Positions 16,867 to 26,074 of a stretch of 64,000 bases of DNA are shown here, in pieces. The DNA is taken from the NCBI GenBank assembly GCA_963674555.1, contig OY771429.1, forward strand, positions 992,001-1,056,000, given 5' to 3'. The notes under the pieces are model-generated. The model was not told the DNA's origin. It ran no database searches and worked only from the letters and a program-made list of their open reading frames with translations. The translations under genes were made by a program, and so were the position numbers. The stretch's first letter is position 1; each line of letters starts with the position of its first letter. Origin of the DNA: JBGMEA01 sp963674555 (GTDB lineage: Bacteria > Bacillota > Clostridia > Eubacteriales > Anaerofustaceae).

Positions 16867-16869
16867 ATA

Positions 16870-18693
16870 TCATGATTTTTTTTGACTTTCGCTTTTAAGC
16901 CTTTTTTCTTTGTTTAATATCCGTTTTCTCAGTCTGATGCTCTCAGGCGTTACTTCGATGAGTTCATCATCCTCGATAAATTCGATCGCTGCTTCCAGAC
17001 TTAAGATCTTCGGCGGTACGAGACGAAGCGCATCGTCGGAACCTGCCGCACGCATATTCGTTACTTGTTTCTTTTTGCATACATTCACGACCAAGTCTTC
17101 TTGTTTCGGAGACTCCCCGACGATCATGCCTTCGTATACGGGAACGCCCGCGGGTATAAACAATGTCCCACGATCTTGCGCATTGTATAACCCATATGTG
17201 ACCGAAACGCCCGTTTCATGCGCCACTAAAGAACCGGTATGTCTGCGCGGGATATCGCCTTTATAAGGTTGATAACCATCAAAGATCGAATTCATAATAC
17301 CCTCGCCCCTTGTATCAGTCAAAAACTCACTGCGGTACCCGAGCAAACCGCGCGACGGGATCAAATACTCCATCAGCATACGACTGCCCGAAGGATTCAT
17401 GCTAAGCATTTCCCCTTTTCGTTCACCCAATTTCTCGATCACGGTTCCGACGCTGTCTTTCGACACATCGATATATAAGCGTTCGATTGGTTCGTGTTTT
17501 TTACCATTGATCGTTTTAAACAATACTTTCGGTGTACCTACAGCGAATTCATAACCTTCGCGGCGCATCGTTTCGATCAAGATAGACAAATGCATCTCTC
17601 CTCGTCCCGATACACGGAAATTGTCACTTGCACTACCGTCCGTCACATGCAAAGACACATCTTTCAGAAGCTCTCTGTCGAGTCGTTCTCGGATCTGTCT
17701 GGATGTAACATATTTTCCTTCTTTGCCTGCGAACGGACTGTTGTTGACCGCAAAGGTCATTTCGATCGTAGGTTCGCTTATTTTTACAAACGGAAGCGCC
17801 TCAGGATTATCCACAGCTGTGATCGTATCCCCGATCGTAATATCGGGTATGCCCGAGATCGATACGATATCTCCGACCATAGCACGGTCTACCGCAACTT
17901 TATTCAATCCGTCTATTTGATACAGATTCACGATCTTTGATTTAAAAGGTTTTCTTTTATTATGATAATCGCAGATCATGACCTCTTGATTCTGTTTGAT
18001 CGTACCGCGCTCTATCCTGCCGATCGCGATGCGTCCGACATAATCGTTATAATCGATCGACGATACCAGCATTTGCAGATCCGCGTTCTCATCGCCTTCG
18101 GGCGCAGGGATATATTCCAATATCGTTTCAAACAACGGTATCAAGTCCGTTCCGAGTTCATCTACTGATAAAGATGCCGTCCCGTCTCTGCCGCAAGAAT
18201 AAATGATCGGGCTGTCGAATTGACTGTCCGATGCTTCAAGATCGATCAACAATTCCAATATTTCATCGATAACTTCTTCGATCCGCGCGTCGGCACGATC
18301 GATCTTATTGATCACGATGATCACGCGGTGGTTCATCTCAAGCGCTCTCTGCAGTACAAAACGCGTCTGCGGCATTGAACCTTCCGCCGCATCGACAAGC
18401 AGTATAACGCCGTTGACCATTTTAACGATGCGTTCTACTTCTCCGCTGAAATCCGCATGCCCCGGTGTATCAACGATATTGATCTTCGTATCTTTATAAT
18501 ATACGGAGGTGTTTTTTGAAAGGATCGTGATCCCCCGTTCTTTTTCAAGATCGTTGCTGTCCATCACGCGTTCTTCCACAGCCTGATTTTCTCTGTATAT
18601 GCCGCCTTGCTTTAGCATTTGATCAACTAAAGTCGTTTTTCCGTGATCGACATGCGCAATGATCGCAATATTTCTTAAATCGTTCCTTATCAT
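16870..18693 (-). CDS. typA: ribosome-binding GTPase TypA/BipA
   Basis: A translational GTPase related to EF-G that binds 70S ribosomes under stress and helps 50S assembly at low temperature. The 607 residues show the G1 motif AHVDHGKTT (14-22), G2 in ERGITI, G3 DTPGHADF and G4 NKID, then the beta-barrel, two EF-G-like domains and the BipA C-terminal domain (SRGLLGYRSEF, GLYNAQDRG, NMRAAGSD). It is full length. The start has an AGGAGAAACC site. It is a single gene closed by the 16831 hairpin. Confidence 0.97.
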   Translation of the reverse strand: MIRNDLRNIAIIAHVDHGKTTLVDQMLKQGGIYRENQAVEERVMDSNDLEKERGITILSKNTSVYYKDTKINIVDTPGHADFSGEVERIVKMVNGVILLVDAAEGSMPQTRFVLQRALEMNHRVIIVINKIDRADARIEEVIDEILELLIDLEASDSQFDSPIIYSCGRDGTASLSVDELGTDLIPLFETILEYIPAPEGDENADLQMLVSSIDYNDYVGRIAIGRIERGTIKQNQEVMICDYHNKRKPFKSKIVNLYQIDGLNKVAVDRAMVGDIVSISGIPDITIGDTITAVDNPEALPFVKISEPTIEMTFAVNNSPFAGKEGKYVTSRQIRERLDRELLKDVSLHVTDGSASDNFRVSGRGEMHLSILIETMRREGYEFAVGTPKVLFKTINGKKHEPIERLYIDVSKDSVGTVIEKLGERKGEMLSMNPSGSRMLMEYLIPSRGLLGYRSEFLTDTRGEGIMNSIFDGYQPYKGDIPRRHTGSLVAHETGVSVTYGLYNAQDRGTLFIPAGVPVYEGMIVGESPKQEDLVVNVCKKKQVTNMRAAGSDDALRLVPPKILSLEAAIEFIEDDELIEVTPESIRLRKRILNKEKRLKSESQKKS

Positions 18694-18748
18694 GGTTTCT
18701 CCTTATTGTTCCAAAAAGATGTGCCTTCTTGCCGGACACATTAAAACA

Positions 18749-18784
18749 ACCAAAGAATTTGATAAATGTGTCAAATTCTTTGGT
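18749..18784 (-). terminator. terminator of the His-rich protein gene
   Basis: ACCAAAGAATTTGA/TCAAATTCTTTGGT, a perfect 14-base stem. On the minus strand it is followed by TGTTTTAATG. Confidence 0.7.
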
Positions 18785-18814
18785 ATTTATCATTCTGTAG
18801 TGTATTTAAAATAT

Positions 18815-19183
18815 TTACTTCATTTTTTCTTTTGCCGTCTTCAGCATCTCATTCGCTTTTTCCATATAAGTGATCGCTTCTTTGATCGCTTCCGCCGTTT
18901 CGTTCTTGCCGAATGCCGTAGCTTTTTCCGCCCATTCGGTAAATCCGTCTTCGTGCGAAACATTGTGCTCTACCCAATGATCCAATAAAACATATAAAGT
19001 CTGCATCTCTTTATCTGGGAGGTGCAATTCTGTTTCATCGTGCGGATGTGCGTGATCATGCGTATGATCGCTGTGTTCATGTGAATGCGTGTGAGAATGT
19101 TGATGCTCCGCTCCGTCGTGTGTATGTGTATGGTCATGATCATGATCGTGGGTATGATCATGATCATCATGTGCAAAACTCAT
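18815..19183 (-). CDS. His-rich metal-binding protein, 122 aa
   Basis: The first 54 residues hold about 21 histidines in His-Asp and His-Thr alternation. This is a probable Zn, Ni or Co store or chaperone site, as in HypB, SlyD and ZIP-type tails. Residues 60-122 form a helical domain (LPDKEMQTLYVLLDHWVEHN, then an amphipathic helix with EKANEMLKTAKEKM) that recurs with such His tracts in anaerobes and has no assigned function. No signal peptide is present. The gene is alone, divergent from an orphan cobalamin riboswitch that starts about 150 bases away. A cobalt link is possible but unproven. The start is set by AGGAGG. Confidence 0.7.
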   Translation of the reverse strand: MSFAHDDHDHTHDHDHDHTHTHDGAEHQHSHTHSHEHSDHTHDHAHPHDETELHLPDKEMQTLYVLLDHWVEHNVSHEDGFTEWAEKATAFGKNETAEAIKEAITYMEKANEMLKTAKEKMK

Positions 19184-19314
19184 AGTATCCTCCTATATCG
19201 GTAATAATTTATATCAAACAATGATGATTATCTTGTATGTTGAATATATTATAGCACTAAAAAGCCAATATTCTAAATAATTGTCGGATTAATTTCAATT
19301 ATAAGAAAAAAAGC

Positions 19315-19343
19315 TTGCTTCTTAATATTTTTCATAGTATACT
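19315..19343 (+). promoter_or_regulatory. promoter of the cobalamin riboswitch transcript
   Basis: TTGCTT (19315-19320), 17 bases, TATACT (19338-19343). Transcription would start near 19350. Confidence 0.6.
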
Positions 19344-19391
19344 TTTAATAACCACAAATTGTTGTGTTTATTGAAAATTTAAATACTAAAT

Positions 19392-19535
19392 ACAGAGGTC
19401 AAAAGGAATACGGTCGATCCGTAACAGCTCCCTCGCTACTGTAAAGAGAAGATATATCTTGTGCGATTCACTGAGTGATACTTGGGAAGATTCGCAACAA
19501 ACAAGTTCTCGATAGTCAGGAAACCTTTCCTTTGT
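19392..19535 (+). promoter_or_regulatory. cobalamin riboswitch with no gene downstream
   Basis: The plus strand has the B12 element blocks in order: AGAGGTCAAAAGGAA, then CCGTAACAGCTCCCTCGCTACTGTAA split over the core, and the B12 box AGTCAGGAAACCT. P1 pairs AGGT with ACCT. The only plus-strand frames that follow before the terminators are about 20 codons long. The next genes are on the minus strand. The element therefore controls either a short non-coding RNA or a lost gene. Confidence 0.85.
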
Positions 19536-19617
19536 ATGATATTTGAAATGTTTCGGGGGAAACACAAAGATGTTTATATAGAGTTGTTTTATCAATAACT
19601 CATGCTTACATTGTTTG

Positions 19618-19645
19618 GTTTTCCCGAATACGGAAAGCTTTTTTA
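19618..19645 (+). terminator. possible expression-platform terminator of the riboswitch
   Basis: TTTCC, loop CGAATAC, GGAAA, GC and TTTTTTATTTT. The stem is short but the T run is clear. It ends the transcript about 290 bases after the presumed start. Confidence 0.45.
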
Positions 19646-19696
19646 TTTTGCTTAATCTGCCATAGATTAATATAAATTTCCTCCCTTATCGTTTAT

Positions 19697-19726
19697 ACCG
19701 CAAATGACGTGTCAACCATTTGCGGT
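19697..19726. other. perfect 10-base inverted repeat
   Basis: ACCGCAAATG/CATTTGCGGT around a 10-base loop, in the gene-free stretch after the riboswitch. It has no T run, so it is not a plain terminator and may be part of a small RNA. Confidence 0.4.
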
Positions 19727-19735
19727 GTGAATGAG

Positions 19736-19773
19736 AAAAAATCGCATTACCTTGTACATAATGCGATTTTTTT
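19736..19773. terminator. bidirectional terminator (riboswitch RNA and trmD)
   Basis: AAAAAATCGCATTA, loop CCTTGTACA, TAATGCGATTTTTTT. It reaches the last bases of the trmD gene on the minus strand. Confidence 0.8.
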
Positions 19774-20476
19774 ATTGGTTCGATTCTTCCGATCCGCGAT
19801 TTTTTTGGTACAGATCGGGACGCTTTTTTTGTGTGCGTATCAAACTTTGTTCTTCCCGATACAATTTTATGTTTTCATGATGACCCGATAACAATATTTC
19901 AGGAACAGACAGCCCCACAAATTCGGCAGGTCTTGTATATTGCGCATATTCCAGTCTTCCGTTTTCAAAGGATTCTTCAGACGTACTGTCATCGTTACCC
20001 AACACACCCGGGATATATCTCGATACGCTGTCGATAAAACACATCGCCGCGATATGTCCTCCGCTTACGATATAATCGCCGATCGAGATCTCATCGTCTA
20101 CGCAAAGATCAAGGGCGCGTTGATCGACTCCCTCGAAATGTCCGCAGAGAAGGATCACTTCATCGTAACAAGCATACTCTTTCGCAAGAGCACTGTCTAA
20201 CTTCTTGCCTGCAGGAGAAAAATAGATCACAGGGATATCTTCTCTTTTTTGTTTTACAGCTTTCACACAGTCATAGATAGGCTGCGGCGTCATGACCATT
20301 CCTGCGCCTCCGCCATAAGGATAATCATCCACGCTTCCGTGTTTGTCCTCTGTGTAATCCCGTATATTAAATACGTTGATGTCTATGGCTCCGGCTTCGA
20401 CGCCTCTGCCGATAACACCCGTTTTCTTATATTCTTTGATCAGCTCGGTATATAAGGTAAGAACATTATAGATCAT
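19772..20476 (-). CDS. trmD: tRNA (guanine-N1-)-methyltransferase TrmD
   Basis: It methylates G37 of tRNAs reading CNN codons and prevents +1 frameshifts. The 234 residues have the SPOUT trefoil-knot region with GGGAGMVM, LLCGHFEGVDQR (about 112-123) and the IGDYIVSGG loop that holds AdoMet. The catalytic Asp segment RPAEF is also present. The start overlaps the rimM stop by 4 bases, so translation is coupled. rimM-trmD is a common pair; rpsP, ffh and rplS, often nearby, are not adjacent here. Confidence 0.97.
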   Translation of the reverse strand: MIYNVLTLYTELIKEYKKTGVIGRGVEAGAIDINVFNIRDYTEDKHGSVDDYPYGGGAGMVMTPQPIYDCVKAVKQKREDIPVIYFSPAGKKLDSALAKEYACYDEVILLCGHFEGVDQRALDLCVDDEISIGDYIVSGGHIAAMCFIDSVSRYIPGVLGNDDSTSEESFENGRLEYAQYTRPAEFVGLSVPEILLSGHHENIKLYREEQSLIRTQKKRPDLYQKNRGSEESNQ

Positions 20477-20970
20477 CCCAAAACTCCCTTGGACATATCA
20501 GCTTTCATATATCGTTCTTGCATGTTCACTTCACTGACATTTTCTTTTAAAAACGGAAGCATCAGTTCTTTTTTTTCGCCCAAATCGAATATCAATACAT
20601 CCACAGCACCAGCTGACATGATATCCGTCAATGTCCCCACACGATCGGAAGATGTATCATACACTTTAAGTCCTTTTAATTCTTCGATGAAGTATTCGCC
20701 CTCATTAAGCTCCACAGCATCTTCACGGTTGATCTCGATCATCTTATTGCGCATACGTTCCGCTACGGTTCGATTAGTGATCTGTTTTGTTTGGATCAGT
20801 ACATTGTTTTTATGATATCGAACTGATTGAATATCATAATGTTGATTTTCGCATATAAAATAATCCAGATCCGAAAATCGTTCAGGATCGTCTGTTAAAG
20901 GAATTATTTTAAGCGTGCCGTCGATTCCGTGTACACCGACGATTTTGCCGATGACCAATGTTTCGTTCAT
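20473..20970 (-). CDS. rimM: 16S rRNA processing protein RimM
   Basis: A maturation factor for the 30S head that binds ribosomal protein S19. The 165 residues show the N-terminal beta-barrel (VIGKIVGVHGIDGTLKI) and the C-terminal PRC-barrel (EYFIEELKGLKVYD, VDVLIFD, ELMLPFLKENV). In this family the second domain contacts S19. It is co-transcribed with trmD, with which it overlaps. The length is normal. Confidence 0.95.
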   Translation of the reverse strand: MNETLVIGKIVGVHGIDGTLKIIPLTDDPERFSDLDYFICENQHYDIQSVRYHKNNVLIQTKQITNRTVAERMRNKMIEINREDAVELNEGEYFIEELKGLKVYDTSSDRVGTLTDIMSAGAVDVLIFDLGEKKELMLPFLKENVSEVNMQERYMKADMSKGVLG

Positions 20971-21062
20971 TTAAATACCTCATTGTTTATTGATTTGATT
21001 GTAACAAAAAGAATACTGAAATACAATCCATGCAATCGCTTTATAATATGGTTCAGATAAAC

Positions 21063-21096
21063 AATAAAGCATACTTCAAAAGAAGTATGCTTTATT
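21063..21096. terminator. terminator between rimM and the upstream small gene
   Basis: AATAAAGCATACTTC, loop AAAA, GAAGTATGCTTTATT, a 15-base perfect stem. It ends the minus-strand gene at 21127-21375. Confidence 0.75.
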
Positions 21097-21126
21097 TGTA
21101 ATTTACGAAAAATCTTTTTGCTTAGC

Positions 21127-21375
21127 CTAAAATTCCATTTTCTGTATAGCGACATTCCCAAGTGCTTTAACAGCGTTTTCAAATTCCGCTACATCATCGG
21201 CATCGTCCATGAACTCTAAGAGGATCAAACCTTTCGGACTGCATTCGTCCTTTGTCGCCATGTGCATACCCACACGCGTTAGGATACTGCATCCATGTTT
21301 AGTGAGTATTTCTTGTAACTTTGTTGCATCTGAATTACGTTGTTGTAATTGAATTCCCATGATAACTTTTGACAT
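21127..21375 (-). CDS. small ACT-like protein, similar to TM1266-type regulators
   Basis: A protein of 82 residues from the ATG at 21375, which has a CAGGGGG ribosome site; the longer frame begins with an unlikely stretch. The fold looks like the small ferredoxin-like (ACT/NikR C-terminal) domain of the TM1266 family, sometimes called iron-only hydrogenase system regulator: strand, helix, strand with CSILTRVGMH, then LILLEFMDD, helix and VAIQKMEF. Family members are often near hydG/hydE genes, but none is in this window. The function is not established. Confidence 0.6.
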   Translation of the reverse strand: MSKVIMGIQLQQRNSDATKLQEILTKHGCSILTRVGMHMATKDECSPKGLILLEFMDDADDVAEFENAVKALGNVAIQKMEF

Positions 21376-21488
21376 ATTCGTTGCCCCCTGTTTTTTCTTT
21401 ATTATATCATAGAGTATAGGTAGGAGTAAATACGCATGAGAAAGATAGATCAAATATTAAAATTATACGTTTGTTTACAAAATATCGG

Positions 21489-21517
21489 TTGCAGATATTC
21501 AATATTTGATGTATAAT
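21489..21517 (+). promoter_or_regulatory. promoter of the surface adhesin gene
   Basis: TTGCAG (21489-21494), 17 bases, TATAAT (21512-21517), 63 bases before the start. Confidence 0.65.
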
Positions 21518-21579
21518 TTATCACAATGTAATTTAATAATATTATGTGATGATCGCGCTATTGTTTTTAAAGGAGTATT

Positions 21580-24500
21580 ATGAAATATTTACGACGTGTT
21601 TTTATTTTTGTCTTATTGATCGCTTTGATTTTTGGTTTTTTCGTCCCGCCGCTGACAACAGTATTTGCCGCAGATGTCTCTAATACACTTGACTTTATTA
21701 CAGGTGTTTCTTTGACGAATCGAGACGGAACCCCTCTCGGCGACGATGTCGCCAAAGACGCCGAATTATTGTTGACATATACATATGCGATTGCAAATGA
21801 CGCGGATGTCGATGCGGGAGATACATTTACGATAGAAGTCCCGGATGCTATTTTGATCAGTGTACCGGGAAGTTTTGATCTAACAGATGTCGAATCCGGT
21901 CAAATCATCGGAACAGGTGTGATAACAACAAGCAATACGATCACGATCACGTTTACCAGTTTCGTGGATATCTACTCCAATATTAACGGCTCATTTTGGT
22001 TCGATTTGGCATTCGATGAAGATGGTATCGGTTATGATGACCCTGCCGTAATAACTTTTGAAGTCGGTGCGCAAACAGATCCGTATGTGATCGTAATTGA
22101 TTTTGATCAACCCGCGCCGCCTGAAGCTTCCGTTCAAAAGACAGGTTCATATAACGCTGCCACTGACGAGATCACGTGGAGCATCACAATAAACTCGGAA
22201 AATTTAACGATCCATGATGTCGTGATTGAGGATGATATCACCCTGGGACAAACTTACGTAACAAACTCCTTGCAGATCAACGGTACTGATGCGGATGTAG
22301 CGGATTATACCTATATCGGCAATACGCTTACTTATACGTTTCCCGATACGATAACGACACAACAGGTCTTAACATTCAGAGTTTCGATCGATGATTCCGA
22401 ATTTATTTTCGATAATGCACACGGCACAACGATCTATGAAGGAAACATTGCGACATTCACACATGACGGAACAACATTGACAGCTACCGCGACCAATGTC
22501 CCCATCGTTGTCAGTTTTATCGATAAATCAGGCAGTTATGACAGTAGTGACAAACAGATCAATTGGACGATCACCGTAAACAATAATCAGATCCATATCC
22601 CCGATGCCGTATTAAGCGATACGCTGCCTACGGGGCTTACACTGGATGAAGATTCCATCGAAGTTGACGGTACGCCTTTGACACTTCCCGATGTAAATTT
22701 CTCATGGACAGACGCCGACACATTTACGTATAACTTTGGCGATATCAATGAAACACATACTTTTACATTTTCAACAGATGTCGATCCCGACCGATATTTA
22801 TCGAACGGAACAACGACCTACACAAACAACGCGATATTAACGGGGACAAATGTTCCCGGAAATGCGACTGACGGACAAGGCATCGGCGTTTCATCGACCG
22901 TCATCCGCAAAACAGGGATGAGCTATGACCCCGCGACTGCGGAGATCACTTGGCGCATTATCGTTAACACAAATCAGGTTTTGATAGAAGATGCAGTCAT
23001 ATCAGATGAAATACGTATCGGGCAAGAATATGTTGACGGATCTTTCATTATTACGGGAGGCAGTGTAAGCGGTACGATGGATTATACCCCTGCGGCGATC
23101 GATGATCCCGATAAGACAGGGACCCTAACATATTCATTCGATGATGACATCGATTCGACCTATACGATCACTTTCAAAACGCATGTGACAGATCCTGAAA
23201 ATTACGCGACTAATTCAAGTATCAGATATTATAATACCGCAACGATAGCGGGAACAAATATACCGGGATCGAGCTCGACAGGGAACAGACTCGCTACCAG
23301 CAATGTGTTGTCAAAAACAGGTACCGACTATAACTATGTCACGCGCGAATTGACGTGGACGATCACTGTGAACAGCAACGGCATGCCACTATCGGATGTA
23401 GTGATTATAGACGAAATACCGATCGGGCAAGAATACGTCAGCTACAGCACAGCACTTGATTGTACGTTTGATTACACGCCTGCAGCGGTTGATGACCCCG
23501 ATAAAACAGGTACATTGACTTTCACTGCTAACAGTGCAATAAACGAATCCTATACGATCACAGTCGTAACAAAACTTACGGACCTTAGCATTTTCGAAAC
23601 GAACGGTAATAAAATTCTGACCAATTCCGCGTCCTTAACACATGACTTGATTGGCGGAGAGGTCACGACAAGCGGAAGCAGAACGATCCAAAATACTGTT
23701 ATTTCGAAAACAGGTGACTATTCAAGCGGTGACCAATACATCGATTGGACGATCAATATCAACACAAACAATATTGCGCTTTCCAGCGCAGTTATCACAG
23801 ACGTTTTACAGGAAGGATTGGAACTTGACAGTATATCTGTTCAGCTTCATCATCTAATCACCAATCCCGACGGCTCTACGACAGTAGGCAGTGAAATAGC
23901 TTTGGACAGCGAAAACGTTCAGTATGATTTTGCTACGCGCACATTCACCTTTACGATACCTTCCCCCGTATCAGGGGCATATGCGTTGACATTCCGAACG
24001 ATCGTTGTGGATAAAACACAATCACCGTTCACAAACCAAGCCGATTTCAACGGTACAGGGACCGTACAAGACGGCACTTCCGAAGCAATCGTTGTGGCTT
24101 GGGCGGGGTCTGGTAATACGGGAACAGGAGAAGTCGGAAGCATCACCGTCTATAAAGTCGACAGTGAAGATGAAACCAAATTCCTTGAAGGATGCACGTT
24201 CGGATTGATCGATCGATACGGAAATATGATCCAACAATCAACGACTGATGCAACGGGTGCCGCATTATTCAATTGGCTTCGATTCGATGTAAACTACACG
24301 ATCGTTGAAATTACGCCTCCGGAAGGTTATTTGATCAGCGATGAAGAGTACACATTCCAAATCGGAAGTGCTGATGACGAAAAAGATATTTCTTATACGT
24401 ACGCCAACGATGAGATCAAAGGAACGATCACCCTTACAAAATATGATTTAAATGAAAATCCGGTGGAAGGTACCGAGTTTACATTATATAACAGCGATGA

Positions 24501-25077
24501 CCAACCTGTCGCTGTAGCGTACAGTGATATAAACGGTCTCGTAACTTTCAATGTCATCGCTTACGGAGAGTATTATATAAAAGAGACTCAACCTGCTTTA
24601 GGCTATTATTCTTCGGATACGATCTTATACGCAACGATAAGCGAAGACGGTGATGTTATTGACGCAGGTGTTGTAACCAATGAACCTATGCTCGGTAATA
24701 TCCAAATCAAGAAAACAACAGAAGACGGTTTAACACCATTGGCGGGTGCAACACTCGGTCTGTACCGCACCGGACACGATACACCTATCATGACGGCTGT
24801 TTCGGATGAAAACGGAAACGTAATTTTTACCAATGTCGTTATCGGCAATTATATCATTAAGGAAATCACAGCACCCGAAGGCTACCTACTATCTGAGGAA
24901 GAGATCGAAATTCCACTCAGCGAAGTAGGCGAAACGGCTGACGCAGGAGTACTTATTAATACTATCGAACCTCCAGACACAGGCGATCGAATAGGCGGAT
25001 ACTATGGATTTATGCTTTTTGCATTGATCGGGATCTTCGCAACACTGATCGCAAAAAAACGTTTGGAACAAAAATAA
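21580..25077 (+). CDS. sortase-anchored surface adhesin with collagen-binding and SpaA repeats
   Basis: A cell-wall protein of 1165 residues. It has a signal peptide (1-32), an N-terminal adhesin domain (35-185), five repeated domains of about 130 residues with the pattern K-[ST]-G-x-Y...ITW-x-I-x-V-N like Cna-B/collagen-binding modules, then three SpaA-type domains (about 865-1115: GSITVYKVD, GTITLTKYD, GNIQIKKTT). SpaA domains usually hold Lys-Asn isopeptide bonds. The C-terminus has PPDTG, a hydrophobic stretch and KKRLEQK. PPxTG is the signal known for Clostridioides difficile sortase B, and a class B sortase gene faces this gene. It probably mediates attachment. Confidence 0.88.
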   Translation: MKYLRRVFIFVLLIALIFGFFVPPLTTVFAADVSNTLDFITGVSLTNRDGTPLGDDVAKDAELLLTYTYAIANDADVDAGDTFTIEVPDAILISVPGSFDLTDVESGQIIGTGVITTSNTITITFTSFVDIYSNINGSFWFDLAFDEDGIGYDDPAVITFEVGAQTDPYVIVIDFDQPAPPEASVQKTGSYNAATDEITWSITINSENLTIHDVVIEDDITLGQTYVTNSLQINGTDADVADYTYIGNTLTYTFPDTITTQQVLTFRVSIDDSEFIFDNAHGTTIYEGNIATFTHDGTTLTATATNVPIVVSFIDKSGSYDSSDKQINWTITVNNNQIHIPDAVLSDTLPTGLTLDEDSIEVDGTPLTLPDVNFSWTDADTFTYNFGDINETHTFTFSTDVDPDRYLSNGTTTYTNNAILTGTNVPGNATDGQGIGVSSTVIRKTGMSYDPATAEITWRIIVNTNQVLIEDAVISDEIRIGQEYVDGSFIITGGSVSGTMDYTPAAIDDPDKTGTLTYSFDDDIDSTYTITFKTHVTDPENYATNSSIRYYNTATIAGTNIPGSSSTGNRLATSNVLSKTGTDYNYVTRELTWTITVNSNGMPLSDVVIIDEIPIGQEYVSYSTALDCTFDYTPAAVDDPDKTGTLTFTANSAINESYTITVVTKLTDLSIFETNGNKILTNSASLTHDLIGGEVTTSGSRTIQNTVISKTGDYSSGDQYIDWTININTNNIALSSAVITDVLQEGLELDSISVQLHHLITNPDGSTTVGSEIALDSENVQYDFATRTFTFTIPSPVSGAYALTFRTIVVDKTQSPFTNQADFNGTGTVQDGTSEAIVVAWAGSGNTGTGEVGSITVYKVDSEDETKFLEGCTFGLIDRYGNMIQQSTTDATGAALFNWLRFDVNYTIVEITPPEGYLISDEEYTFQIGSADDEKDISYTYANDEIKGTITLTKYDLNENPVEGTEFTLYNSDDQPVAVAYSDINGLVTFNVIAYGEYYIKETQPALGYYSSDTILYATISEDGDVIDAGVVTNEPMLGNIQIKKTTEDGLTPLAGATLGLYRTGHDTPIMTAVSDENGNVIFTNVVIGNYIIKEITAPEGYLLSEEEIEIPLSEVGETADAGVLINTIEPPDTGDRIGGYYGFMLFALIGIFATLIAKKRLEQK

Positions 25078-25097
25078 GATTTCACATATACTTATTT

Positions 25098-25132
25098 AAA
25101 AAAATGCTGAAGCTAAGCTTCAGCATTTTTTT
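25098..25132. terminator. bidirectional terminator between adhesin and sortase genes
   Basis: AAAAAAATGCTGAAGC, loop TAA, GCTTCAGCATTTTTTT, symmetrical and T-rich on both strands. Confidence 0.9.
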
Positions 25133-25157
25133 AAATTCATTCTCTTCCGTTCATAGC

Positions 25158-25916
25158 TTACTTGATGTACTCGTCCAAATCGATCTCTTCGCCGTCGGGA
25201 TTCAACAACACCGCGAGTACTGCTAAACGTCCGTCTTCTACTTCTGTAGTACAAGTTGAAAGCGTTATGATCGTGCTATCCGCTTTTACGACTGCGGAAG
25301 ACTCGATAAGTGATGAATCACGCATTAGTTCAATATATCCCAAAAAATCCTCATATGACGTTGCGCGATAATCATAAGAGGCTTCTACGATATTGGCTGA
25401 AAAAACATGATAATAAAATATTTTCCCCTCTAAAATGATCGTAATGATCGGACTCTCATCGTAACCCGTTTGTTTTTTATATTTCTTCAGTTGCGCAAAC
25501 ATCGTACCGTCCAGTCTGGCATGTCCGTAAATTACGGTGTTTTGATCGGCAAAATCTGCATCATTGTGATAATCCAAGAAAATACTGCCTGTATCATTAT
25601 ATTCTTCCGTATAAGTATGGTTTAAGTAATAATCATTATTTGAACATTGCAATAATGGATGGTCGATATTGGTCTCGTCAATCATGATCCAACCAACAAT
25701 GTCGGGATTGATCTCCTTTAATGCTGAAATTGAAGGAATCGCAAAAGGATCTTCGACATCTGGTCGCTTTTCTCTTATTTCAGTCAATTCATTGAACGCG
25801 TGCAACCTCGGTGCCCAATCAGCGATCAAAAAAATGACCGACCCTAAAAAGACCAAGATAAAAAAAACCAATAGGTACGTATAAATCTTTTTTGATTTCT
25901 TTTTTCTCTCTGTCAA
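25158..25916 (-). CDS. srtB: class B sortase
   Basis: A membrane-bound transpeptidase of 252 residues. One anchor (13-33) is followed by the sortase beta-barrel. The active-site His is in VIYGHARLDGTMF (about 120), Cys in ITLSTCTTE (about 223), Arg in the DGRLAVLA segment. TLSTC and the helix after the His are class B traits. It should cleave PPxTG-type signals, and the only such protein visible is encoded just opposite. No second sortase is seen in the window. The gene is alone and likely constitutively expressed. Confidence 0.9.
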   Translation of the reverse strand: MTERKKKSKKIYTYLLVFFILVFLGSVIFLIADWAPRLHAFNELTEIREKRPDVEDPFAIPSISALKEINPDIVGWIMIDETNIDHPLLQCSNNDYYLNHTYTEEYNDTGSIFLDYHNDADFADQNTVIYGHARLDGTMFAQLKKYKKQTGYDESPIITIILEGKIFYYHVFSANIVEASYDYRATSYEDFLGYIELMRDSSLIESSAVVKADSTIITLSTCTTEVEDGRLAVLAVLLNPDGEEIDLDEYIK

Positions 25917-26028
25917 TATAACAGCCTCCGAAGTTTTCGTGATGTTTTTATATGATCGATCTGTTGTTCTTTTGCAGACGTATACATCTTAAGATAATTC
26001 ATATCCAAATTCAAGTGCTAGCCATAAT

Positions 26029-26058
26029 AAAAAATCGATCCGATTAATAAGGATCGAT
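26029..26058 (-). terminator. terminator of tRNA-Ser(GGA)
   Basis: On the minus strand ATCGATCC, loop TTATTAATC, GGATCGAT and TTTTTT, 16 bases after the tRNA. Confidence 0.7.
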
Positions 26059-26074
26059 CAGCGATATTCTATCA

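Noticed and set aside
18970..19176. Open frame rich in Met, Ile and His inside the His-rich gene
   Set aside because: It arises from the shifted reading of the CATGAT-type repeats and has no own start signal.
18965..19190. CRISPR array or satellite in the repetitive CATGATCATG stretch
   Set aside because: The repeats are codon-level His-Asp repeats in a coding gene, with no spacers.
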